Notes under the pieces: generated by a model
What the model was told of the DNA's origin: nothing
Database searches by the model: none
Seen by the model: the letters and a program-made list of their open reading frames with translations, nothing else
Translations under genes and position numbers: made by a program
Part shown: in pieces, positions 24,651 to 33,205 of the stretch
Layout: every line of letters starts with the position of its first letter
Numbering within the stretch: position 1 is the stretch's first letter
Origin: Bacillota bacterium
GTDB lineage: Bacteria; Bacillota; Desulfotomaculia; Desulfotomaculales; Desulforudaceae
Length of the DNA: 64,000 bases
Assembly: GCA_040757205.1 (NCBI GenBank)
Contig: JBFLXL010000005.1
Location: 60,178 to 124,177, forward strand
Direction: 5' to 3'

Positions 24651-24868
24651 ACGCTCCCTACCCCCTCGGCATACTCCCCCGGCATACTCCCCCGGGCAAA
24701 CCCGCCCGCCGGATGCCCCCGGCCCCACCCAACACCCGGCAGATCCGCCGGGGAATCCCCCGGTCCTGTCACACAACCGGTTCCTTTCAAAACTTGTAGG
24801 AAAAGCCACCGGCGGGCTGTCCCCACCTCATGCACCTTGTACGGTGATCATCTCGTTCTATCTTAGTA
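24651..24868. other. GC-rich leader with a short tandem repeat
   Basis: The stretch between the nfnAB promoter and the nfnA start holds no convincing gene. It contains two exact tandem copies of GGCATACTCCCCC (24668-24693) followed by proline- and glycine-codon-rich sequence on either strand. A long untranslated leader is the simplest reading. Confidence 0.45.
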
Positions 24869-24897
24869 ATTTTACCATAACCCACCCGCACTGTGAA
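24869..24897 (-). promoter_or_regulatory. Promoter of nfnAB
   Basis: On the minus strand TTCACA (24897-24892) is followed by 17 bases and TAAAAT (24874-24869). It lies between the divergently spaced miaB end and nfnA. Confidence 0.6.
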
Positions 24898-24954
24898 CCG
24901 ACTGGTTGACCGGTATATAATATTTTGTGTGTGACCCACGGTCCGTTCTTGCGC

Positions 24955-26292
24955 TCAGTCCGCCACCGCCACCCGGCCCGCCAGGTAGGTGAGGTGCCCG
25001 TCCTCGACCCGCACCCGGACCAAACGCCCGGCTAAACCGGGCTCCCCGGGGAACGCCACCGTCTTGTTGGTGCGGGTACGCCCGGATAAGAGGTCCGGTC
25101 TCGTGGCGCTCGGCCCCTCGACCAGCACCTCCAGGACTTTTCCCTCCTCGGCCCGGTTCCGGGCCAGACCGATGTTTTTTTGCACCCGGATCAATTCCTG
25201 GATACGCCCCGACTTGACGTCTTCCGGCACCTGGTCCGGCCACCCGGCGGCCGGGGTGCCCAGCCGCGGGTTGTACACGAAGGTGAAGGCCTGGTCATAC
25301 CCCACCCGCCGCACCAAGTCCAGCGTATCCGCGAAATCCTCGTCCGTTTCCCCCGGGAATCCCACCATCAGGTCGGTGGTCAGCGAAACGTCCGGAATAG
25401 CCGCCCGGATCCTGGACGCCAGGTCCAGGTAGTCTTCCCGGGTATAGCCCCGGTTCATCCGCCGCAAGATCCGGTTCGACCCGGCCTGGGCCGGCAGGTG
25501 GATGTGCTCGCACACCTTCTCCGCCCCGGCGATGACTTCGATCAACCCGTCCGTGAAGTCCCGCGGGTGGGAAGTGGTGAACCGGATGCGCCAAAGGCCC
25601 TCCACCGCGTCCAGGCGCGCCAGGAGGGCCGCGAAGTCCACCCCTTCGTCCAGGTCCCGGCCGTAAGAGTTCACGTTCTGTCCGAGCAGGGTCACCTCGC
25701 GGTAGCCCGCCGCGGCCAGGGCGCGGACCTCGTCCACTACGGCCTCGGGCCGGCGGCTGCACTCCCGGCCCCGGACATAGGGCACGATGCAGTAGGTGCA
25801 AAAGTTGTTGCACCCGTGGATGACCGGCACCCAGGCCCGCAGGCCGCTCTTGCGGCGGACCGGCAGCCCCTCCGGCACGGCGCCGTCCGGCGGCCGCACG
25901 CCCCGAACCGGACGCCGCCCCGCCCGGACTTCCTCGATCAAGCCCGGCAGTTCGTGGCGGTTTTGGGTGCCCAGCACCAGGTCCACCACCGGAAAACGCC
26001 GGACGATCTCCTCGCCCATTCCCTCCTGCTGCGGCAAGCACCCCGAAACGGCCACGATCAGTGCGGGCTTGGCCCGCTTGTACCGGTTCAGGCTGCCCAG
26101 AAGCCCCCAGACCCGGTTTTCCGCGCTCCCGCGCACACAGCAGGTATTGATCAGCACCAGGTCGGCCTCCCCGAGGGACTCCGCGGGCTCATACCCCATC
26201 CCCTCGAGCAGGCCGGCCATCAGTTCGGAGTCAAACTCATTCATCTGGCAGCCGAAAGTCACCTGGTACACGAGTTCCGGTTTGCCTTCCAA
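24955..26292 (-). CDS. miaB: tRNA methylthiotransferase MiaB
   Basis: The 445-residue radical SAM enzyme converts i6A37 to ms2i6A37 in tRNA. Its N-terminal UPF0004 domain carries three cluster cysteines ([32 protein letters not shown]). The radical SAM motif is [19 protein letters not shown] near residue 150, and a C-terminal TRAM domain ends the protein. The sequence QMNEFDSE and length are MiaB-like rather than MtaB- or RimO-like. MiaA, which provides the substrate, is at 11878-12837. Confidence 0.94.
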   Translation of the reverse strand: MEGKPELVYQVTFGCQMNEFDSELMAGLLEGMGYEPAESLGEADLVLINTCCVRGSAENRVWGLLGSLNRYKRAKPALIVAVSGCLPQQEGMGEEIVRRFPVVDLVLGTQNRHELPGLIEEVRAGRRPVRGVRPPDGAVPEGLPVRRKSGLRAWVPVIHGCNNFCTYCIVPYVRGRECSRRPEAVVDEVRALAAAGYREVTLLGQNVNSYGRDLDEGVDFAALLARLDAVEGLWRIRFTTSHPRDFTDGLIEVIAGAEKVCEHIHLPAQAGSNRILRRMNRGYTREDYLDLASRIRAAIPDVSLTTDLMVGFPGETDEDFADTLDLVRRVGYDQAFTFVYNPRLGTPAAGWPDQVPEDVKSGRIQELIRVQKNIGLARNRAEEGKVLEVLVEGPSATRPDLLSGRTRTNKTVAFPGEPGLAGRLVRVRVEDGHLTYLAGRVAVAD

Positions 26293-26516
26293 ACAGCAAC
26301 CCCCCGCCTTCTATTCTACCCTGATTCCTGGTCCAAGACATCCGCCGCTTATATATGTCTTCACCGAAAAGAACATCTCTCCCTCTCTTTGAACCGGAAA
26401 CTGCCGGCGGTCATGCGGCCCTGATCAACGCCTTTCACCGTATAGACCGCGGCTTCTGAACAGATACTAATCGTGAACATCTGTGCCGGACACGTCCGGT
26501 CAAGGAGTGAAGACTT

Positions 26517-26681
26517 GTGTGGCCGAGCAGGGAAGACCGGGATGACGAACACGTGGTGGCCCGCACCAAGACCGGTGGCGCCGTCCCGAGCACGCCCGTG
26601 CATGAACCTGACGGCGCGGCGGAAGCGGCCGACGGCCTGATTGAAGGCCTCATCAACGACCCCACCCTTGAAAACCGTTAG
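26517..26681 (+). CDS. Small acidic protein of unknown function (54 aa)
   Basis: A GTG after CAAGGAGTGAAGACTT opens a 54-codon frame, MWPSREDRDDEHVVARTKTG onward, rich in Asp, Glu and Ala with no hydrophobic segment. It ends 15 bases before the next small gene, and the stop region contains that gene's ribosome site. I do not recognise the family. The good ribosome site, third-position G/C bias and shared terminator support expression. Confidence 0.5.
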   Translation: MWPSREDRDDEHVVARTKTGGAVPSTPVHEPDGAAEAADGLIEGLINDPTLENR

Positions 26682-26696
26682 AGGAGGAAGAAGACC

Positions 26697-26846
26697 TTGA
26701 CCGCCAAGAGGAAGGAAAAACGCAAGAAACAAGACGGGAAGAAAGCTCCGGTAGGCACGAACCAGCCGGTCGGCGCTGATATCGCTCCGGATTGCGTTGC
26801 TCAAGACCTGACCGGCTACCGGGTACCCTTCAACAAAAAGAAATAG
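26697..26846 (+). CDS. Small basic protein of unknown function (49 aa)
   Basis: A TTG after GAGGAGGAAG opens a 49-codon frame. Its N-terminus is extremely basic (MTAKRKEKRKKQDGKKAP), the middle is neutral with one cysteine, and it ends PFNKKK. The pair of an acidic and a basic small protein read from one transcript may be a complex or spore-associated proteins, but nothing in sequence proves it. A terminator follows 12 bases after the stop. Confidence 0.5.
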   Translation: MTAKRKEKRKKQDGKKAPVGTNQPVGADIAPDCVAQDLTGYRVPFNKKK

Positions 26847-26858
26847 CGCACCCCAGCC

Positions 26859-26892
26859 GCTGCCGGTTCCAGTTACTGGCAGCTCTTTCTTT
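26859..26892 (+). terminator. Terminator of the two small genes
   Basis: GCTGCCGGT (26859-26867) pairs with ACTGGCAGC (26875-26883), 9 bp with one G-T pair, followed by TCTTTCTTT. Confidence 0.7.
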
Positions 26893-27024
26893 CCCGCTTC
26901 AAACCGGAGAGGAATTCACCTCCCCGGTGACGAAGACCCATAGGCAAGGTGGGGGGTGTCAAGCCAAGCATCGCCCGCAAAATGATCATAACCATTGGGT
27001 TTTGATTTACCGCCTTCAGCTTTT

Positions 27025-27735
27025 TCAACCCTTGGCCGTTAGTATTGCCGTCAGTTTCGCGGCTTGCTCCTGGATATAGAGTTGGTCCCTTTTCCCCCTG
27101 GGACGGTCAAGGTCTATCCTAGCCATGATTCTGCCCGGCTCTCCGGCCAGAATGATCGCTGTATCGGCAAGCAGCACCGCATCCTGCGGCTCATGGGTAA
27201 CATAGATCATGGCGGCTGGGTGCCATGCCAGCAATTCCAACAGCATCTGCTGCAAAGAGCCTTTAAGTCCCAGGTCCAATCCTGTGAACGGCTCGTCCAA
27301 CAGAAGCAGGTCTGGTTCGAGGATAAAGGCCCTGGCTATCGCCACCCTTTGCCGCATCCCGCCGCTTAGCTGGGCTGGGTAATAATGCTCAAAACCCTGC
27401 AATCCCAGCCTCTTGAGCATTGCCGCAGCTCTTTCTGCCTGTTCTTTGCCTGTCAGCCCTTTATTGTTTTTGAGCACAAGGGTTATATTAGCCAGGGCTG
27501 TCCGCCACGGGAGCAACCTGGGTTCTTGGAAAATAAAGCCGATTTTTTGCCGGTCAGACCGTACTTCCCCGGCATCAGGTTTAATGGTGCCGGCGGCGAT
27601 GCGCAGGATTGTAGTCTTGCCAATCCCCGAAGGGCCCAGGATGGCTAAAATCCGGTTGTCCTCCAAGTGGAAGGAAATAGCCTCCAAAATGGTGCGATTG
27701 CCAAAGGACTTGGTGACTTTTTCAAATTCCAGCAT
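27025..27735 (-). CDS. ABC transporter ATP-binding protein (SsuB/TauB type)
   Basis: The 236-residue ATPase has Walker A LGPSGIGKTT near residue 34, a Q-loop (FIFQEPRLLPW), signature LSGGMRQRVAIARAF, Walker B LLLLDEPFTGLD and switch His in YVTHEPQDA. This is the nitrate/sulfonate/taurine family. It is the last gene of a seven-gene minus-strand operon, 6 bases after the second permease. Base composition is lower in GC than the flanking housekeeping genes, as for the whole island to 33.9 kb. Confidence 0.9.
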   Translation of the reverse strand: MLEFEKVTKSFGNRTILEAISFHLEDNRILAILGPSGIGKTTILRIAAGTIKPDAGEVRSDRQKIGFIFQEPRLLPWRTALANITLVLKNNKGLTGKEQAERAAAMLKRLGLQGFEHYYPAQLSGGMRQRVAIARAFILEPDLLLLDEPFTGLDLGLKGSLQQMLLELLAWHPAAMIYVTHEPQDAVLLADTAIILAGEPGRIMARIDLDRPRGKRDQLYIQEQAAKLTAILTAKG

Positions 27736-27741
27736 TGCGGG

Positions 27742-28518
27742 TTACCTCCCAGCCTGCCACGTTAACAGGTGTTTTCTTGCCAGATGGAGCAGGCCTCCTT
27801 CAATAATTAAAACAGCGGTAGCCATCACCAGCATCCAGGCAAAGATCGCCCCTGTCGCCATATGTACCCTGGCTATACTCAAGGCCTGTCCAATCCCTGT
27901 ATTCAGGCCCACAATGATCTCGGCCATGATCATTAGCCGCACAGTCAGGCCTGCAGCCAGCAGGATATTTGGCAAAACCGCGAATATTACCGCAGGCAGG
28001 TATCCCTCCCGCAACTGCACTGCCTTTGATACTTTAAAAGCCCCCAGCATCTCCAACAGATCCCTATCCACCGATCTCACAGCAGTCACTGTTCCGCCAT
28101 AAAGCAAGGGAAACCCTAGGGCTACCGCTATCGCCACCGTTTGCACGCTGCCGCCGCCGAACAAAAATATCACCAGCAAGGTCAAAGCCACCGGAGGGAT
28201 GGCAATCAGGATATCTTTTACTGGTTTTATGAGCTGTTCCAGCCATGGGTTGAACCCGGCCAGCATTCCCACAGCTATGCCGGTAATTGCCAACAATCCC
28301 AGGGCGATCAGCACCCGGTAAAAAGTATGATATAAATCAGCTATTGCATTAGGCGAGGTAAACAAGCCAATCGTTACCGTCAGGGTCTCGCCTGGCGAGG
28401 GCACAAAAACCGGGCTGTAGACCAGGGACATCACTTGCCATGCCACCGCTAAGGCTAAAACGCCAAGGGCCATCCAAAAATAAGATACCATCGTCTTTGC
28501 TTTCAATAGCTTAATCAT
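27742..28518 (-). CDS. ABC transporter permease (SsuC/TauC type)
   Basis: The 258-residue protein has about six TM helices and the permease EAA-type loop (RSVDRDLLEMLGAFKVSKAVQ) facing the ATPase. The ATG at 28518 overlaps the stop of the previous permease (ATGA); an in-frame ATG at 28560 would lengthen the overlap and add a polar N-terminus. Having two different permease genes suggests a heterodimeric channel. Confidence 0.88.
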   Translation of the reverse strand: MIKLLKAKTMVSYFWMALGVLALAVAWQVMSLVYSPVFVPSPGETLTVTIGLFTSPNAIADLYHTFYRVLIALGLLAITGIAVGMLAGFNPWLEQLIKPVKDILIAIPPVALTLLVIFLFGGGSVQTVAIAVALGFPLLYGGTVTAVRSVDRDLLEMLGAFKVSKAVQLREGYLPAVIFAVLPNILLAAGLTVRLMIMAEIIVGLNTGIGQALSIARVHMATGAIFAWMLVMATAVLIIEGGLLHLARKHLLTWQAGR

Positions 28519-29306
28519 TCGCCCAAACCCGCCGCTTTTGTTTTGCCCGGCAGTCTCCATAGCCGCAAATATCTGGCAACAGGCTTTACTAATGCCAATT
28601 CTACACTGGCGACCACCAGCAGGCAGACCGTCACCCAGGCAAAAAGCTCCGCTGTGTCCAGGCTAAATCGCGTCAGGGCCATGGCATAGCCTACCCCGTC
28701 GTTGCTCCCTAGGAGTTCAGCCATAATTGTCTTGCGAAAGGCAGTGCCGGCGGCAAAAGCAAAGCCGGCTAAAATCGCGGTGGCCAGAGCCGGCAGGTAA
28801 ACGCTCCACCACAGATGACACTTTGAAATCCGGTAGACTGCAGCCATCTCTAAGAGTTGCTCATCTATTAACCCCACCCCTTCTACAACACTGATATACA
28901 TGATGGGAAAGGTAAAGAGAGCGGTGATGAAGATGGCCACCTCAGACCCTACCCCGAACCACACCATTGCCAGCATCACTACTACCACGGATGGAAAGCT
29001 AAGCAATGCTCCGATCAAGGGTTTAAGCAGGTAATAAAGGGGCTTGCTGAAACCGGCGGCGGCGCCGGCAAAAAAACCCAGCGCCGCGCCGATGGCAAAT
29101 CCAGTCAAAGACCTGTGCAAAGAGACACCAAGATGTTGCCATAATTTTCCTGTTTCCGCCAGGTAGGCCAGGCTGCTAACGATCGCATTGAGGTGGGGCA
29201 AGGCCCCGGCGGCAACCCTTACGGCTAAAATCTCCCACACCAGCAAGATAATTATTATTCCCGCCAAGTAGAGAGGTTTATTTAGGTTGCCAATAGAAGC
29301 CTGCAT
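28515..29306 (-). CDS. ABC transporter permease (SsuC/TauC type)
   Basis: The 263-residue protein has about six TM helices and the cytoplasmic loop EGVGLIDEQLLEMAAVYRIS typical of the family. The ATG at 29306 follows CGGAGGGA and lies inside the end of the preceding binding-protein gene, a 29-base overlap. It pairs with the adjacent permease. The two share about the same fold but differ in sequence, so they are not a recent duplication. Confidence 0.88.
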   Translation of the reverse strand: MQASIGNLNKPLYLAGIIIILLVWEILAVRVAAGALPHLNAIVSSLAYLAETGKLWQHLGVSLHRSLTGFAIGAALGFFAGAAAGFSKPLYYLLKPLIGALLSFPSVVVVMLAMVWFGVGSEVAIFITALFTFPIMYISVVEGVGLIDEQLLEMAAVYRISKCHLWWSVYLPALATAILAGFAFAAGTAFRKTIMAELLGSNDGVGYAMALTRFSLDTAELFAWVTVCLLVVASVELALVKPVARYLRLWRLPGKTKAAGLGE

Positions 29307-30624
29307 CCGGCAATTTCCCTCCGATAATATCGGGTGCCAATTCCTGCAGCTTGCTGAAGTAAAACTCCAGCTCCCGCCTGACATCTATGGCCGGGACCGC
29401 TCTTAACTCAGAAAACCTGAGGGCGCTTGCAGCCGCCGGGGCTCTTAAGCCCTCAATCCCCTTTTCGGCCAGGGCTCCCATCTCGTCCGGGTTTAATACA
29501 GCCCAGGCAGCCGCCTGGCTATAGGCCGCGCTGAAAGCCCGGATCAGGTCATCCCGGCCTGCAATTGCAGGCAACGCTACGATGCCGGCCTGGGGCATCC
29601 GGTCGGCAGTCCCTGTCACCTCTCCCCAAACTTTCCGCAAAGGAATCAGTCTTTCCAGGGTCCTTCCCTCCTGGCGGGCCTTGAGCAGGGCCGAAGTCGC
29701 AGCAGGCTCCGACAACACGGCAAACCTGGCCCTGCCCGTTGCCAATAGGCCTGCCGCTTCCATTGCAGAAGGGACATACTCGATTTGTAGGTCCCTGGCA
29801 ATATCCAGACCCTTCCCAGCGGCCAAGAAGCGAAAAATAAGATCGGGGGTATCTCCTCTGGAAGGAATGATGAGCCTCTGCCCTTTAAGATCTTCCAAGG
29901 ATTTGACCGGTGCCCCTCTCTCTCCGACGATATAGAGGTTGCCCCAAACAGAAACATTGACCAGCTTGAGTTTGATCCCGCTGTTATAGAGATTAGCCGC
30001 CACATATGTAGGCATGGCCGCAAAGTGCATCTCCCCGGTTAGGGCCTGGGCCCGCAGCATATCCACCGTGCGGGCGATATGCACTTGGGTCTGGCTGGTG
30101 ATACTGCTCAGGGCATCGGTATCCTGCAGGCGAAAGAAGGGGAAAGTTAACGGAGCTATCGGCCCGAGTACATTTAACCGGTCCAGCTTGCTGATCAGGG
30201 AAACCCTCCTGGCACTGCCGTCCCAAGTTACCCCGTATCCCAGGGACTCGCTGATAAACCGCAAGGGGACCAAAGTGCGCCCTCCTGCTGTGACCACCGG
30301 GGAATCAAGGGCTACTTGCCGGCCATTATGGATGGCCTTGTCCGCGCCGACGGATAGGACAATCCTGTTGCCGCCTTTATCGACTGTTACGGTTCGCCGG
30401 GCTGCATTCCAGTCCACATTAGCCCCGGAAATACCGGCAATCGCTTTTAGCGGCACCATGACCCTCCCCCTGACTATTTGCGGGGCCACATCAGATATCA
30501 CCGGTCTCCCGTCTATTCTAACGGTGACATCCCTGCCGGCAGCCATAGCAGTTTCGCTTGCTGCGGCTGCCAGCAATACCGCCAAGAAAAGTACCAATAC
30601 CTTTAGTAACCGGTTACGAACCAT
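29278..30624 (-). CDS. Secreted binding protein: copper-amine-oxidase-like domain fused to an NMT1/SsuA-type domain
   Basis: The 448-residue protein has a signal peptide (VRNRLLKVLVLFLAVLLAAA, cleaved near AMA-AG). Residues 30-140 hold a copper amine oxidase N-terminal-like domain (GRVMVPLKAIAGISGANVDW; GRTLVPLRFISESLGY), which in Firmicutes serves as a wall or spacer module. Residues 165-445 form a periplasmic-binding fold of the NMT1/SsuA type (GEMHFAAMPTYVAANLYN; SLEDLKGQRLIIPSRGDTPD). The fusion puts the ligand-binding part on a stalk outside the membrane. The ATG at 30624 has AAGGGAG at 9 bases; the ATG at 30633 abuts it. Confidence 0.82.
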   Translation of the reverse strand: MVRNRLLKVLVLFLAVLLAAAASETAMAAGRDVTVRIDGRPVISDVAPQIVRGRVMVPLKAIAGISGANVDWNAARRTVTVDKGGNRIVLSVGADKAIHNGRQVALDSPVVTAGGRTLVPLRFISESLGYGVTWDGSARRVSLISKLDRLNVLGPIAPLTFPFFRLQDTDALSSITSQTQVHIARTVDMLRAQALTGEMHFAAMPTYVAANLYNSGIKLKLVNVSVWGNLYIVGERGAPVKSLEDLKGQRLIIPSRGDTPDLIFRFLAAGKGLDIARDLQIEYVPSAMEAAGLLATGRARFAVLSEPAATSALLKARQEGRTLERLIPLRKVWGEVTGTADRMPQAGIVALPAIAGRDDLIRAFSAAYSQAAAWAVLNPDEMGALAEKGIEGLRAPAAASALRFSELRAVPAIDVRRELEFYFSKLQELAPDIIGGKLPDAGFYWQPK

Positions 30625-30639
30625 AGAATCCATCTCCCT

Positions 30640-31539
30640 TCAGATTTGAGTTCTGTCTATGCCAGCTTTGGCAAGATCGAAAAACCAGTCCCACCCCTTC
30701 CATAATAAACGGCAATCGTTCAAAACGGCTTCCGGCAGCAATGGCAGCCCTGCGATCACAGGGAGATAGCCTTGTCTGAGAAAAAAATCCTGCACCGGAA
30801 CTGATCGCAGGTATTGCCCCAATTCCAACAACGTCTCATCCGCCCCCTGTCTCCAGGCCATAATATTTGGAAGGCAAAATGCCCCTTCAGCGGGCCAGAT
30901 CATGGCTACGTTTTTATGCCGGGCATACCTGGCAAAAGAAACCTTGTTGATGCCCAAAGGATATTGGCCTTCGTCCACAGCATTTTTCACATCTACCGGT
31001 GAGCCCTTGAAAACAATATTTGCCAAGAAAGCCTGGAAGCGGCCTGAAAAGAGATGTTGCATCAAGGCCAAAATCGCCCTGCTGGCAGGAAGATGCCGTT
31101 CAGGGAACAGTATCCTGCCGTGCCATCTTGCATCCAGCAGATCCTCCCATTTTTGCGGCACCTGTGCCCCTGTGAGCAGCTGCCGGTTATAGATCATAAC
31201 CAGGGGGATCAGAAAAATGGGATGAAAATAACCTTCCGGATCAGCAAAGCCCTTGGAGAGCAATTCTTCACGCAATGGAAACCGCCCCGGATATGGAGAA
31301 AATATCTCCCGCGCCCCTTCTCTGCCGAAGACGGCAAGGTCATTGCCGTAAGTAATAATCATGTCCTCCATCTGACTGGCTGTTAAGGGCAACAGGCCAT
31401 TTTCCCGCTGGTAACAGGTTGCGGATTTAACCTCGATTGAAGTATCGTGTTTTGCCCCAATCTCTCGGGCAGCAGCTTTCACCATTTCGGCTAAAGAAAG
31501 ATTTATATTTAAGGGATTATGCAAAAACACGCTGGCCAT
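30640..31539 (-). CDS. Binding-protein-fold protein without a signal peptide
   Basis: The 299-residue protein resembles the iron/thiamine-type extracellular solute-binding proteins (IFLIPLVMIYNRQLL, then VPQKWEDLLDARWHGRILFPE). It starts MASVFLHNPLNINLSLAEMV with no signal peptide, TM or lipobox, so it should stay in the cytoplasm. Its ATG follows GGAGG and overlaps the end of the upstream ATPase gene by 23 bases. A cytoplasmic binding-protein fold could carry or store the imported ligand, or sense it. No close named family is recognised. Confidence 0.72.
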   Translation of the reverse strand: MASVFLHNPLNINLSLAEMVKAAAREIGAKHDTSIEVKSATCYQRENGLLPLTASQMEDMIITYGNDLAVFGREGAREIFSPYPGRFPLREELLSKGFADPEGYFHPIFLIPLVMIYNRQLLTGAQVPQKWEDLLDARWHGRILFPERHLPASRAILALMQHLFSGRFQAFLANIVFKGSPVDVKNAVDEGQYPLGINKVSFARYARHKNVAMIWPAEGAFCLPNIMAWRQGADETLLELGQYLRSVPVQDFFLRQGYLPVIAGLPLLPEAVLNDCRLLWKGWDWFFDLAKAGIDRTQI

Positions 31540-32323
31540 ATAGATATGTCGCCTCCTTGATCATTTCTTGATTGAGCTCTCCGCCTTGGCGAATTCTTTC
31601 CCGCAGTTCACATAACATAGTATCTATTTGCAGCAACCGGTTGAGCAGCACCTTTTCATTGGAGCTGGCAGTCAATAGCCTGGTCATCCCGCCATTTTTC
31701 ATCACCACCCTTTTGTCAGCCAAGAGCGCCAACATCGGATCATGGGTGACCACTAACACTACCTTCCCCTGCCCGGCCAGCAGCCTTAAGGCCTCCAGGC
31801 GGTTGATGCCCGCATTCTCTATTTCATCGACCAACACAATGGGGGCATTGCTCAAAAGCGCGACATCGGCCACCATCAATGCCCGAGACTGACCCCCACT
31901 CAGTGACGTCAGGCTGTCGTCCATCTTTAAGGGCTCCCCCGTTAACTGATTAGCACAGTCAACCACCTCTTGCGCAATTTTTTCAGCGTTTCCGATGTGC
32001 CGGCTTTGGGCATGCAAAAGCAGGAAATCCCTCACAGACATATCAATGACGAAATTCATGTTCTGGGAAATCTCGGCCACCAGCCTGCGCAAGGTTGTTT
32101 GTGCGGCAAATACTGTCGGCAACAGGTCGTTAATCAGGATTTGCCGGCGCGAGGGCGTATCTCCATCCGCCCAGTACTCGATGTCCGAAATCAGCTGGCT
32201 TTTCCCGGAACCAGTAGGCCCAACCACTGCCACAATCTCGCCGGGATGAATCTCTACCATTAGGATGGGCTCAATTTCACCGCTTTTGTTAAGCCCTCCC
32301 ATGACTGCTATTTTTTTAATCAT
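31517..32323 (-). CDS. Stand-alone ABC-type ATPase
   Basis: The 268-residue protein has Walker A VVGPTGSGKSQL near residue 34, signature LTSLSGGQSRALMVADV, Walker B PIVLVDEIENAG and switch VVTHDPM. It has no TM segments. The substitution of Glu-Asn after Walker B and the C-terminal helical tail (VLLNRLLQIDTMLCEL) differ from importer ATPases such as the one at 27025. The ATG at 32323 follows AGGAGG and overlaps the GTPase gene by 8 bases. It may drive a soluble step with the neighbouring GTPase rather than transport. Confidence 0.75.
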   Translation of the reverse strand: MIKKIAVMGGLNKSGEIEPILMVEIHPGEIVAVVGPTGSGKSQLISDIEYWADGDTPSRRQILINDLLPTVFAAQTTLRRLVAEISQNMNFVIDMSVRDFLLLHAQSRHIGNAEKIAQEVVDCANQLTGEPLKMDDSLTSLSGGQSRALMVADVALLSNAPIVLVDEIENAGINRLEALRLLAGQGKVVLVVTHDPMLALLADKRVVMKNGGMTRLLTASSNEKVLLNRLLQIDTMLCELRERIRQGGELNQEMIKEATYLYGQRVFA

Positions 32324-33017
32324 TACTGGCCCTCCTAAAATCAATTTTCTTCACATTCCCCATTTGGTAACGGCTGCCGATCACCGTCTCGCCGTTACAA
32401 TAGGAACAAACCGCAGAAGGCATGGGATAACGCAGCTGCCTTCCTTCGACTCCTTCTACCGGCGGGCTGGCCAGCACATATTTTTTTAAACGCAGGGTTC
32501 CCTGTCCTGTCAAGCCGTTGATCTCGATCACATCGGCGGCAGGGTTAACCATTTCAATTCTTCTGCGGAACACCTCTCGTTCGGCCTGGGAAACAATATC
32601 ACCTTTGGTCACTACAACCACATCGGCAGTTGTTAAAATAGGCCCCACTTTTTTGGGGGTGTCAATTCCGCTTAAATTATCCACCACACAGATCGAAAGA
32701 CAATCCCTGATGCCCGGAGCACAGCGGTGGCACAGACCCGCTGTTTCCAGAATCAATATTTCGGCCAGCTGCTCCTTGCCCCAGGCATAAATCTCCTCCA
32801 GATTAGACACGTAGAAATGATCGGGGCAAATATAATCACTTAACCCTACCGTCACCGGAACGCCCAGGCGGCGGTAAGCCTTGTGGTCAGACGTTTCCAG
32901 GCAGTCAATCTTGCAAACCGCTACCCGGCTCCCGTCTGTCAGGATATGCCGTAAGGTATGCAGCATCACCGATGTTTTTCCCGCTGCCGGAGTGCCGGCC
33001 ACTATTACCAACCTCAA
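32316..33017 (-). CDS. P-loop GTPase/ATPase of the HypB/UreG/CooC-like (SIMIBI) type
   Basis: The 233-residue protein has a P-loop VAGTPAAGKTSVML at its N-terminus, LILETAGLCHRCAPGI as switch region, and VVVVTKGDI in the position of the guanine-specificity motif. Cysteines in HRCAPG and in a C-terminal CSYCNG pair could bind metal. This pattern suits a metal-insertion chaperone such as HypB or UreG. A TTG start follows AAGGAGG at 7 bases. It is the first gene of the island operon, facing a Crp/Fnr-type regulator across 188 bases. Confidence 0.72.
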   Translation of the reverse strand: MRLVIVAGTPAAGKTSVMLHTLRHILTDGSRVAVCKIDCLETSDHKAYRRLGVPVTVGLSDYICPDHFYVSNLEEIYAWGKEQLAEILILETAGLCHRCAPGIRDCLSICVVDNLSGIDTPKKVGPILTTADVVVVTKGDIVSQAEREVFRRRIEMVNPAADVIEINGLTGQGTLRLKKYVLASPPVEGVEGRQLRYPMPSAVCSYCNGETVIGSRYQMGNVKKIDFRRASND

Positions 33018-33085
33018 GACAATACCTCCTTATTTTTACAATCCGCGAACCGCTGTATCTATCCAGGACGTTATGTTTGCCTGGG

Positions 33086-33116
33086 TTGACTATGTTAATC
33101 ATCTCTAATTATGATT
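33086..33116 (+). promoter_or_regulatory. Promoter and inverted repeat upstream of the Crp/Fnr gene
   Basis: TTGACT (33086-33091) and TATGAT (33110-33115) are separated by 18 bases. Inside lies the inverted repeat AATCAT-N8-ATGATT (33097-33116), which overlaps the -10 box. It is placed to autoregulate the + strand gene and perhaps the divergent operon. Confidence 0.55.
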
Positions 33117-33205
33117 GGATTATATAGTTGATCCTCACAGAGAAAAAGTACCCTTGATTACACTTTTACCTTTTCCGGCAAGAAATTCTTCAAGGGGGTG
33201 GGGCT

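Noticed and set aside
24635..24835. 66-aa minus frame in the nfnA leader
   Set aside because: It is Gly/Pro-rich low-complexity sequence across the leader and has no ribosome site or motif.
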